Part shown: positions 5,300 to 12,490 of the stretch, piece by piece
How the letters are laid out: each line of letters opens with the position of its first letter
Position numbering within the stretch: position 1 is the first letter of the stretch
Assembly: GCA_947451445.1 (NCBI GenBank)
Contig: CANFZJ010000047.1
Span: 1 to 13,045 of the forward strand
Direction: 5' to 3'
Length of the DNA: 13,045 bases
Source: Comamonadaceae bacterium
GTDB lineage: Bacteria; Pseudomonadota; Gammaproteobacteria; Burkholderiales; Burkholderiaceae_C
Made by a program: the position numbers and the translations under genes
The notes under the pieces: generated by a model
Seen by the model: the letters and a program-made list of their open reading frames with translations, nothing else
What the model was told of the DNA's origin: nothing
Database searches by the model: none

Positions 5300-7596
5300 T
5301 AGAAAGACGTACCTATTTGGAATTGCAAGGCCTGGATTCTATCGCCAGCAAACTTGCGTACGGGCTTGGCGTAAGCCAGACGCAGCGGACCCACCGGAGA
5401 AATCCAGCTCAAACCCACACCGACCGATGCACGCGTTTCGGCAAAGCTCACTTTTTCTGCATCACCGAACACATTGCCCAGGTCACCAAAGGCAAACAGG
5501 CGCAAGGTGCGGTCATTGCCAGCACCGGGGAATGGCGACTGGATTTCGGTATTCAGCGTGAATTTCTTCGGTCCGCCAATCACCGAACCCGTCACATCGC
5601 GCGGGCCCAAGGTGCCCTGCTCAAAACCACGCACCGAGCCCAGACCACCGCCATAGAAGTTCTTGAACACCGGGAATGGGCGTCCACCCAGGCCCTTGCC
5701 CCAGCCTAGCTCACCGTTGAAGGCCAGCGTGAATTGCTTGTTCAGCGGTATGTACTGCTGGTACTGGTAGTTGCTGCGGGTGTAGTGCGCATCGCCCAGG
5801 ACACCCAACTCGCCATTGAGCCGCTGGTAGACGCCGGTACTGGGTGCCAGGGTGCTGTCACGGTCATCACGGGACCAGCCAATCGTCAAAGGAACTGCAG
5901 AACTGGTGTAGCCGAATTCGTCGGCATAGGCCAGGTACGCGGCAGGAATATTGGTGCCGGGCTTGATGGTGGTGCGCTCCAGCCCGCCGCCAAAATACAC
6001 CGTATCCAGCTCGCTGAACGGTACGCCAAAACGGATGCTGGCGCCCTGGGTCACCAGCTGGTAGTTGCCGCCCTGGTCGCTATAAGGCTTGGTGGCGCGG
6101 TGGTACAGGTCGATGGAACGAGAAATGCCATTGGTAGTGAAGTACGGGTCCACCGTGCTGACCACCACGGCCTGGTTGTATTTACTGGTGTTGACCTCCA
6201 GGCCCAGATAGTTGCCCGAACCAAAAGCATTTTCTTGCTTGATGGCAAACGACAGCGACACCTTTTCGGCGCTGGAGAAGCCTGCGCCTAGCTGGATACT
6301 GCCGGAGGGCTTTTCCTCGACGTTGATCTGCAGATCTACCTGGTCGGCCGAGCCCGCCACGTCTTGCGTCTCTACACCCACATCCTTGAAGAAGCCCAGG
6401 CGGTCCACCCGGTCGCGCGACAGCTTGATTTTGTCGCCGTCATACCAAGACGATTCCAGCTGGCGAAACTCGCGGCGGATCACCTCGTCGCGGGTACGGC
6501 TGTTGCCCGCCACATTCACCTTGCGCACATAGGCACGGCGTGACGGCTCTGCCTGCATTACCAGCACCACCCGGTTGGTCGTGCGGTCAATTTCGGGACG
6601 GGCCTCCACCTGCGCAAACGCAAAACCAAAACCACCAAAACTGTCTTTGAAGGCCTTGGTAGTCTTGGCAACCAAGTCGGCGTTGTAAGCCTCGCCGGGT
6701 TTGATGCTGACGAGGGACTTGAACTCGTTTTCCTTGCCCAAATAATTGCCTTCCAATTTGACGGCGGACACCACAAAGCGCTCGCCTTCGGTCACATTGA
6801 CGGTGATCGACATGCTTTGTTTGTCCGGCGAAATCGCCACCTGGGTGGAGTCGACCTTAAATTCGAGGTAGCCACGCGACAAGTAGTACGAGCGCAGCGT
6901 CTCAATATCGGCATTCAACTTGGCGCGGGTGTAGCGGTCCGACTTGGTATACCAACTGAGCCAACCGCCGGTGTTCAGTTCAAACTGGTTGCGCAGCGTG
7001 GACTCGCTAAAGGCCTTGGCTCCCACGATGTGAATGTCTTTGATCTTGGCGGGCTCGCCTTCGGTAATGCTGAAGGTCAGGTTGACGCGGTTGCGCTCCA
7101 CCGGGGTCACGGTGGTGACCACCTCGGCAGCGTACAGGCTTTTATTGATGTACTGGCGCTTCAGCTCTTGCTCGGCGCGGTCGGCCAGTGCTTTGTCGAA
7201 CGGACGGCCATCGGCCAAGCCCACATCGCGCATGGATTTTTTGAGTGCGTCTTTGTCGAACTCTTTGGAACCGACAAACTCCACCTCGGCAATCGTAGGC
7301 CGTTCTTCCACCACCACCACCAGTACGTCGCCACTTACCTCCAACCGCACGTCCTTGAACAAGCCCAAAGCAAACAGTGTGCGGATGGCCGCCGAGCCTT
7401 GGTCGTCGTTATAGGTATCGCCCACGCGGAACGGCAGGGACGCGAACACCGTGCCCGGCTCCACGCGCTGCAAGCCTTCAATACGGATGTCACGCACGGC
7501 AAACGGGGTCACGGCCCAAGTCGAATGGGCCACAAACACCAGCGCCACGGCCGCAGACAAAGTACGGAGGCGAAAGCTATTAAAGTGATTTTTCAT
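5299..7596 (-). CDS. bamA: Outer membrane protein assembly factor BamA
   Basis: Core Omp85 insertase of the BAM complex, which folds beta-barrel proteins into the outer membrane. The 765-residue precursor has a Sec signal peptide (1-28, cleavage after STWA), then POTRA domains up to about residue 425 (first repeat FAVRDIRIEGLQRVEPGTVF) and a 16-strand barrel to the C-terminus. The L6-loop VRGF motif is at 655-658, and the protein ends in an outer-membrane-type final strand with terminal Phe (QFQIGTSF). Length is slightly below the E. coli protein (810). The start ATG (7594-7596) is fixed by the signal peptide, but no Shine-Dalgarno sequence is visible just upstream, unlike rseP, dxr or lpxD. 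The 102-bp gap to rseP is one of the two largest in the cluster and carries an inverted repeat and a candidate sigma-E-type promoter, so bamA may have its own stress-responsive transcript. The 3' end overlaps skp by one base. Confidence 0.97.
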   Translation of the reverse strand: MKNHFNSFRLRTLSAAVALVFVAHSTWAVTPFAVRDIRIEGLQRVEPGTVFASLPFRVGDTYNDDQGSAAIRTLFALGLFKDVRLEVSGDVLVVVVEERPTIAEVEFVGSKEFDKDALKKSMRDVGLADGRPFDKALADRAEQELKRQYINKSLYAAEVVTTVTPVERNRVNLTFSITEGEPAKIKDIHIVGAKAFSESTLRNQFELNTGGWLSWYTKSDRYTRAKLNADIETLRSYYLSRGYLEFKVDSTQVAISPDKQSMSITVNVTEGERFVVSAVKLEGNYLGKENEFKSLVSIKPGEAYNADLVAKTTKAFKDSFGGFGFAFAQVEARPEIDRTTNRVVLVMQAEPSRRAYVRKVNVAGNSRTRDEVIRREFRQLESSWYDGDKIKLSRDRVDRLGFFKDVGVETQDVAGSADQVDLQINVEEKPSGSIQLGAGFSSAEKVSLSFAIKQENAFGSGNYLGLEVNTSKYNQAVVVSTVDPYFTTNGISRSIDLYHRATKPYSDQGGNYQLVTQGASIRFGVPFSELDTVYFGGGLERTTIKPGTNIPAAYLAYADEFGYTSSAVPLTIGWSRDDRDSTLAPSTGVYQRLNGELGVLGDAHYTRSNYQYQQYIPLNKQFTLAFNGELGWGKGLGGRPFPVFKNFYGGGLGSVRGFEQGTLGPRDVTGSVIGGPKKFTLNTEIQSPFPGAGNDRTLRLFAFGDLGNVFGDAEKVSFAETRASVGVGLSWISPVGPLRLAYAKPVRKFAGDRIQALQFQIGTSF

Positions 7597-7634
7597 GAAT
7601 AAGGGTCTGGCTAAAGCTGCGCCGCAGTTTAGCG

Positions 7635-7661
7635 TTTGAGTGTTAACGTGAATTAACTTGC
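7635..7661 (-). promoter_or_regulatory. Candidate sigma-E (ECF) type promoter for bamA
   Basis: On the minus strand GCAAGTT (7655-7661) resembles the sigma-E -35 element GGAACTT in 5 of 7 positions. After a 15-bp spacer comes TCAAA (7635-7639), a good -10 match. Transcription would begin near 7628, leaving a leader of about 30 bases before bamA. In E. coli bamA is known to have sigma-E-dependent transcription, and RseP, encoded just upstream, activates sigma-E. The weak point is AAG in place of the conserved AAC of the -35 element. Proposed from pattern and context only. Confidence 0.3.
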
Positions 7662-7702
7662 ATGCTCCAGATCGGCTCTGCCGTCAGATTCATGCAAGTT
7701 AA
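7653..7702. repeat. Perfect 12-bp inverted repeat between rseP and bamA
   Basis: TTAACTTGCATG (7653-7664) and its exact reverse complement CATGCAAGTTAA (7691-7702) flank a 26-base loop. The loop contains a smaller 4-bp stem (CGGC 7673-7676 with GCCG 7680-7683). The distal arm includes the rseP stop codon (7699-7701). The proximal half TTAAC (7653-7657) could alternatively pair with GTTAA at 7642-7646. No T-run follows on either side, so this is not a standard intrinsic terminator. It may be an RNA structure at the rseP/bamA junction or an operator for a dimeric regulator; the present data cannot separate these. Confidence 0.7.
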
Positions 7703-9060
7703 CCAAAGAGGCGGGTGACATCGTTGAACAGCGCAATCGACATCATCACCAGGAGAACGGCGCCGCCGCCGCGTTGCAAGCGCTCCATCCAGGCATCGGA
7801 CACGCTCTTGCCGGTCACGGCCTCCCAAAGATAATACAACAGGTGCCCACCGTCGAGGATAGGTACAGGCAGCAGGTTCAGCACACCCAGGCTGACGCTG
7901 ATCAAAGCCAGAAAAATCAGGTACTGGGTGAAACCCATGCTGGCCGACTTACCCGCGTATTCGGCCACCGACAAGGGGCCACTCAGATTTTTAAGGGATG
8001 CCTCGCCCACCAGCATGCGGCCCATCATGCGCAACGTCAGGCCAGACACCTCCCAGGTGCGCTCCATGCCACGCCAAATGCCGTCCAGCGGGCCGTAGTG
8101 GATGGTCAGCAGGGCGGGCGGCGCGCCCACATAAGCGCTGATGCGGCCAATCGACTCCAGGCCATCGGGTTTGACATCGGGGGTCACGGGAATGTCCAGC
8201 AGTTGACCAGCCCGCTCAACCCGCCAGACCCGCTCCACCGCTTGTCCATTGACCAGTGAGCTGCGGATGGTGGCGCGCAACTGCTGGCCATCGACGATAC
8301 GGGTCGTGCCCACCTGCAGCACCAGGTCTCCGCTGCGCAGACCAGACCGGGCAGCAGCACCATCGGCCACCACCTCGCCCAGCACGGGGCGGGTCCAAGG
8401 CCCCACCACACCAATGGAGCGAAACAGCTGGGCGTCAGCGTCCTGGGCGTGCAGCCCCCCCAAGGCCATGCGCACTTCACGGCGCGGGCCCTGCTCCGAC
8501 GTGGCCAGCTCCAGCCGCACATCGCGACCCTCCAGCGCGCCCCGGGTCAACAGCCAGCGCAAGTCGTCAAACGAGCCAACGGCCTCCAGTGCGTCACCGT
8601 CCCAGCCGGCACGGGTGACCAGCTCGCCACCCTGAACCCCGGCTTTGTCTGCTACCGAGCCAATGCTGGGGCTGGCCAGAATCGCCTTGAGTTCTTCCAC
8701 CCCGCTCCAGTTGACGATGGCGTACAGCAGCACCGCCAGCAGCAAATTAGCCGCCGGGCCGGCTGCCACAATCGCGGCGCGCTTGGGCAAAGACTGGGTA
8801 TTGAAGGCCAGGTGGCGCTCGTCTGCTGCTACCGGAGCCTCGCGTTCGTCCAGCATCTTCACGTATCCGCCCAGCGGGAAAGCGCCCAGCACGAATTCGG
8901 TGGGAGAGCCCTTGGGCTGCCAGCGCAACAGGGGTTTGCCAAAGCCGACCGAGAAGCGCAGCACCTTAACGCCGCAGGCCACCGCCACGCGGTAGTGGCC
9001 GTATTCGTGCACAGCAATCAGCAGGCCCAACGCAACGATGAAAGCTACAAGGGTCAGCAT
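7699..9060 (-). CDS. rseP: RseP-type site-2 intramembrane zinc metalloprotease
   Basis: Membrane protease that cleaves the anti-sigma factor RseA after DegS, releasing sigma-E when outer-membrane proteins misfold; it also clears remnant signal peptides. The 453-residue product has the zinc site HEYGH (18-22) in the first membrane segment and the third zinc ligand D403 in the conserved NLLPVPILDGGH (395-406) of a C-terminal membrane segment. A membrane segment near 94-117 (KRAAIVAAGPAANLLLAV), two PDZ-like regions (about 125-205 and 220-295) and a final hydrophobic segment near 433-446 complete the layout. Length is normal. The start ATG (9058-9060) has a strong Shine-Dalgarno sequence (AAGGAG, 9065-9070, four-base spacer) in the 15-bp gap after dxr. 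The stop codon lies inside the inverted repeat that precedes bamA. Confidence 0.96.
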   Translation of the reverse strand: MLTLVAFIVALGLLIAVHEYGHYRVAVACGVKVLRFSVGFGKPLLRWQPKGSPTEFVLGAFPLGGYVKMLDEREAPVAADERHLAFNTQSLPKRAAIVAAGPAANLLLAVLLYAIVNWSGVEELKAILASPSIGSVADKAGVQGGELVTRAGWDGDALEAVGSFDDLRWLLTRGALEGRDVRLELATSEQGPRREVRMALGGLHAQDADAQLFRSIGVVGPWTRPVLGEVVADGAAARSGLRSGDLVLQVGTTRIVDGQQLRATIRSSLVNGQAVERVWRVERAGQLLDIPVTPDVKPDGLESIGRISAYVGAPPALLTIHYGPLDGIWRGMERTWEVSGLTLRMMGRMLVGEASLKNLSGPLSVAEYAGKSASMGFTQYLIFLALISVSLGVLNLLPVPILDGGHLLYYLWEAVTGKSVSDAWMERLQRGGGAVLLVMMSIALFNDVTRLFG

Positions 9061-9075
9061 GACGCTCCTTGGATA

Positions 9076-10254
9076 TCAGGTAGACAGGCGGGATGCGGCC
9101 TGCTGCGCGACGGCGCGGGTTTGCGCGTCCAACGCCAGCAAATCCTCCAGCGTCTGCGGCTTGGAGGGGGCCACCGCCGCCAAAGTTGCAAGCAGGATGT
9201 GCTGAATTTGGTCGAAACGGATGCGCCGGTCCAGAAAGGCGGCCACCGCCACCTCGTTGGCCGCGTTCAGCACGGCACAGGTACCCGATGGCGCGCGCAG
9301 ACTGTCCCAAGCCAGCTGCAAGCAAGGGAAGCGCTGAAAATCCGGCACTTCAAACGTCATGGCCGCCATCTTGGAGAAGTCCAGCCGCGCCGTGCCGCTC
9401 TCAATGCGCTCGGGCCAGGACAGGCCGTAGGCAATCGGCACGCGCATATCGGGCGTGCCCAGCTGGGCCATCACCGACGCGTCGTGGAACTGCACCATCG
9501 AGTGGATGATTTGCTGCGGATGGATGACCACCTCGATCTGCTCGGGTGCGACGCCAAACAGGTACTTGGCCTCGATCACCTCCAAGGCCTTGTTCATCAT
9601 CGTGGCCGAATCGACTGAAATCTTGCGGCCCATCGCAAAGTTGGGGTGGGCACAGGCCTGCTCAGGCGTCACGTCGCGCAGCGTGGCCGGGTCGCGGGTG
9701 CGAAACGGACCGCCGGACGAGGTGAGCATGATCTTCTCAATCCGCCGGGGCCAGGTGGCCGGGTCTTCGGGCAGCGACTGGAACACGGCCGAATGCTCGC
9801 TGTCGATGGGCAAAAGCATCGCCCCGCCGTCACGCACTGCGGCCAGAAACACATCACCGCCTACCACCAAGGCCTCTTTATTGGCCAGCAGCAGGCGCTT
9901 ACCCGCCCGGGCTGCAGCCATGCACGGGGGCAGACCCGCCGCACCGACGATCGCCGCCATGACGGCATCCACCTCTGCATGCGACGCTACCATTTCGATA
10001 GCTGCTCCCGCAGATAGAACCTGCGTTGGAAGGTCATTTTGCTTGATTTTTTCGGCCAGCAGCTGGGCGTGCGGCACGCTGGCCATCACGGCAAAACGCG
10101 GCTTGAACTGGGCGCACTGCGCCAGCATCAGGTCCACCTGGGTGGCAGCCGTCAGGGCAAAAACCTGGAAACGGCCTGGGTGGCGCGCCACCACATCCAA
10201 GGTACTGGTACCCACCGAACCGGTAGAGCCCAAAATCGTCAACATCTGTGGCAT
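9076..10254 (-). CDS. dxr: 1-deoxy-D-xylulose 5-phosphate reductoisomerase
   Basis: Converts DXP to 2-C-methyl-D-erythritol 4-phosphate with NADPH, the committed step of the MEP isoprenoid pathway that ultimately feeds UppS. The 392-residue protein has the NADPH-binding loop GSTGSVG (9-15), LLANKEALVVGG (122-133), metal ligands D151 and E153 in PIDSEHSA (149-156), SSGGPFR (179-185), H203 in AHPNFAMGRKISVDSATMMNK (202-222, substrate loop and binding residues), metal ligand E225, and the C-terminal domain (LNAANEVAVAAFLD, 329-342). The ATG at 10252-10254 is supported by an AAGGA site at 10262-10266; an internal ATG three codons later is possible. Codons around I86 are encoded by one copy of the repeat shared with lpxB and the methyltransferase. 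In E. coli dxr precedes uppS; here it follows cdsA. Confidence 0.97.
   Translation of the reverse strand: MPQMLTILGSTGSVGTSTLDVVARHPGRFQVFALTAATQVDLMLAQCAQFKPRFAVMASVPHAQLLAEKIKQNDLPTQVLSAGAAIEMVASHAEVDAVMAAIVGAAGLPPCMAAARAGKRLLLANKEALVVGGDVFLAAVRDGGAMLLPIDSEHSAVFQSLPEDPATWPRRIEKIMLTSSGGPFRTRDPATLRDVTPEQACAHPNFAMGRKISVDSATMMNKALEVIEAKYLFGVAPEQIEVVIHPQQIIHSMVQFHDASVMAQLGTPDMRVPIAYGLSWPERIESGTARLDFSKMAAMTFEVPDFQRFPCLQLAWDSLRAPSGTCAVLNAANEVAVAAFLDRRIRFDQIQHILLATLAAVAPSKPQTLEDLLALDAQTRAVAQQAASRLST
9986..10033 (+). repeat. Dispersed degenerate repeat, copy 3 (inside dxr)
   Basis: Core TTCGATAGCTGCTCCCGCAG (9994-10013) followed by ATAGAACCTGCG. It aligns without gaps to copy 1 (25 of 32 identical), with CTA again 11 bases before ATAGCT. 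The stem is CGCA (10009-10012) / TGCG (10022-10025). It is read antisense in dxr in the same codon phase (TQVLSAGAAIEMVA). Confidence 0.55.
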
Positions 10255-10267
10255 GCGTGCGTCCTTA
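10255..10267 (-). promoter_or_regulatory. Ribosome binding site for dxr overlapping the cdsA stop
   Basis: The minus strand reads TAAGGA at 10262-10267, seven bases before the dxr ATG. The TAA is the cdsA stop codon, so termination and re-initiation sites are merged. It favours the first ATG (10254) over the internal one at 10245. Confidence 0.6.
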
Positions 10268-11116
10268 GCCCAATGTGGAAAGCAGCATCATCCCCAGCGG
10301 CAAGGTGGGCAGCAAGGCGTCCACCCGGTCCAGCACGCCGCCGTGGCCGGGCAATAGGCCGCTGCTGTCTTTGAAGCCCGCACTGCGTTTGACCAACGAC
10401 TCCACCAGGTCGCCCACCACGCTCATGGCCGCCATGAACAGCGCGGCCAGCACCAGCAGCACGCCACTGTGCCGGGCCAGCCGGGTGTACAGGCTGGCGA
10501 CCGGGGCCTGCCAGGCGCTGTCGGCCCAGACCCAAACGCCGGCCAGCAGCAGCACGCCCAGCATGCCACCGCACACGCCCTCCCAGCTTTTGCCGGGGCT
10601 GATGGCGGGAGCAAGTTTGTTTTTAAATAACCGGGTACCGAAGGCGCGACCGGCGAAGTAGGCCGAAATGTCGGCCACCCAGACCAGCACCATCAATGAC
10701 AGCAAAAAGTTGGTACCCACTACCCGCGCTTGGCAAATAGCCAACCACGCCAGCCACAGTGCAGCAAAACCGAATATGCCGCGCAGCACCTTGTCGATGG
10801 CACTCCAGCCGTTCACCCCGTTGCGTAGCAGCCAGCCGCCGACCAGCACCCAGGCCGCGCCCGCAATGGTCCACAGCGTCGGCGTATGGGCCGTCAGCAG
10901 ACCCATGATCCACGACAGCAGGCAGGCAAACACCATGGCCAGCGCCAGCGCCACCGACTTGGGCTGCGTCATGCCATTCATGCGCCCCCATTCCCAAGTG
11001 GCACAGGCAATGGCCACGATGGCCAACAGGCACAGCGGTTCAGGCGCGGGGTAGAACAACGCGGGCAAAAGAATGGCCAACAAGACAATGGCCGTGATAA
11101 CGCGTTGCAGCAGCAT
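10265..11116 (-). CDS. cdsA: Phosphatidate cytidylyltransferase (CDP-diacylglycerol synthase)
   Basis: Integral inner-membrane enzyme that makes CDP-diacylglycerol from phosphatidic acid and CTP, the branch point to phosphatidylethanolamine and phosphatidylglycerol. The 283-residue protein is strongly hydrophobic, with about eight candidate membrane segments from residue 4 onward. The family signature lies near the C-terminus (about 233-270): SVVGDLVESLVKRSAGFKD followed by SSGLLPGHGGVLDRVDALL, including the invariant Asp and Gly residues. An upstream block FGTRLFKNKLAPAISPGKSWEG (about 161-182) is also typical. The start ATG (11114-11116) is 8 bp after the uppS stop with no strong Shine-Dalgarno sequence, suggesting coupling to uppS. 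Confidence 0.96.
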   Translation of the reverse strand: MLLQRVITAIVLLAILLPALFYPAPEPLCLLAIVAIACATWEWGRMNGMTQPKSVALALAMVFACLLSWIMGLLTAHTPTLWTIAGAAWVLVGGWLLRNGVNGWSAIDKVLRGIFGFAALWLAWLAICQARVVGTNFLLSLMVLVWVADISAYFAGRAFGTRLFKNKLAPAISPGKSWEGVCGGMLGVLLLAGVWVWADSAWQAPVASLYTRLARHSGVLLVLAALFMAAMSVVGDLVESLVKRSAGFKDSSGLLPGHGGVLDRVDALLPTLPLGMMLLSTLG

Positions 11117-11124
11117 GGAATGAA

Positions 11125-11835
11125 CTAGGTGGGAGCAGTCACCTGCTCCGAGGTTTTGCCAAAGCGGCGTTCGCGGCGGTTGTAGGTGGCAATCGCTTCG
11201 TCCAGCGCGGCTTCGTCAAACTCGGGCCACAGCTTGTCGCTGAAGACCATTTCAGAATAGGCCACTTGCCAGAGCAGGAAGTTGCTGATGCGGAATTCAC
11301 CACCGGTGCGGATCAGCAGGTCCGGGTCGGGCGAATGGGCCAGGGCCATGGCGCGGTCCAGGCTTTGCTCGGTAATCGGCTCACCGGCAGCGGCCAGCTT
11401 TTGCGCGGCCTGGGCGATGTCCCAGCGGCCGCCGTAGTTGAAGCAGATGTTCAACACCAATGTGTGGTTGCCAGCGGTTTCTTGCTCCGCCGCCAACAAG
11501 CCATTGCGCACCTTGTCAGACAACGCCGACAGGTTACCGACAAAGTGCAGCTGCGCACCGTTGGCCTTGAGCTTGACGACTTCCTTGGCCAGCACACTGA
11601 CCATCAGCGACATCAGGCCCGACACCTCATCCTCTGGACGGTTCCAGTTTTCGGATGAGAAGGCAAACACCGTGAGCACGCCCACGTTGCGGTCCAGACA
11701 GGCCTGCACACAGCGCCGCAGCGACTCCACCCCCTGGTGGTGACCCGCCAAGCGCGGCATAAAGCGCCGGTTGGCCCAACGGCCATTACCGTCCATGACG
11801 ACCGCAATGTGATGGGGAACGGATGCAGCGGCCAT
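11125..11835 (-). CDS. uppS: Undecaprenyl diphosphate synthase (cis-prenyltransferase)
   Basis: Condenses isopentenyl diphosphate units onto farnesyl diphosphate to give C55 undecaprenyl diphosphate, the lipid carrier for peptidoglycan and O-antigen precursors. The 236-residue product shows the cis-prenyltransferase motifs in order: HIAVVMDGNGRWA (9-21, catalytic D15), GHHQGVESLR (31-40), FAFSSENWNRP (58-68), NICFNYGGRWDI (129-140) and DLLIRTGGEFRISNFLLWQ (172-190), then Y193 and E195 in AYSEMVF. The ATG at 11833-11835 lies 5 bp after the frr stop. No strong ribosome site is visible, so coupling to frr is likely. Its substrate pathway is supplied by dxr two genes downstream. Confidence 0.97.
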   Translation of the reverse strand: MAAASVPHHIAVVMDGNGRWANRRFMPRLAGHHQGVESLRRCVQACLDRNVGVLTVFAFSSENWNRPEDEVSGLMSLMVSVLAKEVVKLKANGAQLHFVGNLSALSDKVRNGLLAAEQETAGNHTLVLNICFNYGGRWDIAQAAQKLAAAGEPITEQSLDRAMALAHSPDPDLLIRTGGEFRISNFLLWQVAYSEMVFSDKLWPEFDEAALDEAIATYNRRERRFGKTSEQVTAPT

Positions 11836-11840
11836 CAGAA

Positions 11841-12401
11841 TCAGACGGCCATGATGTCGGCTTCTTTGGCTACGACGAGTTGGTCGATTTCAGCGATATA
11901 GCGGTCGGTGGTTTTTTGCACGTCGGTATCGGAGCGCTTTTGGTCGTCTTCCGAGGCCAGTTTGTCTTTGACCAGTTTCTTGACGGCCTCATTCGCGTCA
12001 CGACGCACATTGCGCACGATGATCTTAGCGCTCTCGCCTTCGGTGCGGGCCAGCTTGGTGAGCTCCTTGCGGCGCTCTTCGCTCATGGCGGGCATGGGCA
12101 CGCGGATCAAGTCCCCCATAGACGCAGGGTTCAAACCTAGGTGGCTGTCACGGATGGCTTTTTCCACTTTGGAAGCCATGTTTTTTTCCCACGGCTGCAC
12201 GCCGATGGTGCGCGAGTCAATCAGCGACACATTGGCCACCTGGGTGATCGGCACCATGGAGCCGTAGTAATCCACCTGCACGCTGTCCAGCAAGGCCGGG
12301 TTGGCGCGGCCGGTGCGGATCTTGGTCAGGTTGTTTTTAAACGCCGTGATGGACTGGTCCATCTTGGCTTGCAAATTGGTTTTTACGTCAGCAATAGTCA
12401 T
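11841..12401 (-). CDS. frr: Ribosome recycling factor
   Basis: Splits post-termination ribosomes from mRNA together with EF-G. The 186-residue protein matches the family length (E. coli 185). Domain I helices carry the conserved KIRTGRANPALLD stretch (about 27-39). The beta-sandwich domain II includes YYGSMVPITQVANVS. The C-terminal helices include PAMSEERRKELTKLAR and NVRRDANEAVKKL. The ATG at 12399-12401 was preferred over an in-frame GTG two codons earlier because a GGAG Shine-Dalgarno sequence sits five bases before the ATG and overlaps that GTG. An 89-bp gap with a long hairpin separates it from pyrH, the normal upstream neighbour in proteobacteria. Confidence 0.97.
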   Translation of the reverse strand: MTIADVKTNLQAKMDQSITAFKNNLTKIRTGRANPALLDSVQVDYYGSMVPITQVANVSLIDSRTIGVQPWEKNMASKVEKAIRDSHLGLNPASMGDLIRVPMPAMSEERRKELTKLARTEGESAKIIVRNVRRDANEAVKKLVKDKLASEDDQKRSDTDVQKTTDRYIAEIDQLVVAKEADIMAV

Positions 12402-12410
12402 GTTCACTCC
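12402..12410 (-). promoter_or_regulatory. Ribosome binding site fixing the frr start
   Basis: The minus strand has GGAG at 12407-12410 followed by a five-base spacer and ATG at 12401. The in-frame GTG at 12405-12407 overlaps this site and would have no ribosome site of its own, so the ATG is the better start. Confidence 0.7.
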
Positions 12411-12427
12411 AGAACGAATATCTATAA

Positions 12428-12486
12428 GACTTGCGCAGCGCCTGACTGGCGGGCCGGTGGCCCTTCAGGCGGGCGCTGTGCAAGTC
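12428..12486 (-). other. Long imperfect hairpin in the pyrH-frr gap
   Basis: Bases 12428-12442 pair with 12472-12486 in a 15-position stem with 14 Watson-Crick pairs and one mismatch (12435/12479). The loop holds a second 5-bp GC-only stem (GGGCC 12451-12455 with GGCCC 12459-12463, 3-base loop). On the transcribed (minus) strand the structure lies just after the pyrH stop and is followed by TTATAG rather than a T-run, so it does not look like a normal intrinsic terminator. It could protect the pyrH 3' end, cause pausing or attenuate frr transcription; the function is not known from the sequence. Confidence 0.65.
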
Positions 12487-12490
12487 CAAA

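Noticed and set aside
7560..7590. TTTAATAGCT on the minus strand at the bamA start, like the repeat's first half
   Set aside because: The match breaks down after AGCT, the stem is not conserved, and the encoded residues are an ordinary signal-peptide region.
8449..9618. Plus-strand open frame of 389 codons opposite rseP and dxr
   Set aside because: Rich in Gln, His, Arg and Ala and spans two genes including their junction; same explanation as other antisense shadows. No promoter or ribosome site stands out.
12421..12426. TATAGA on the minus strand as a -10 element for frr
   Set aside because: No acceptable -35 hexamer lies 16-18 bases upstream, and the leader would be only about ten bases.
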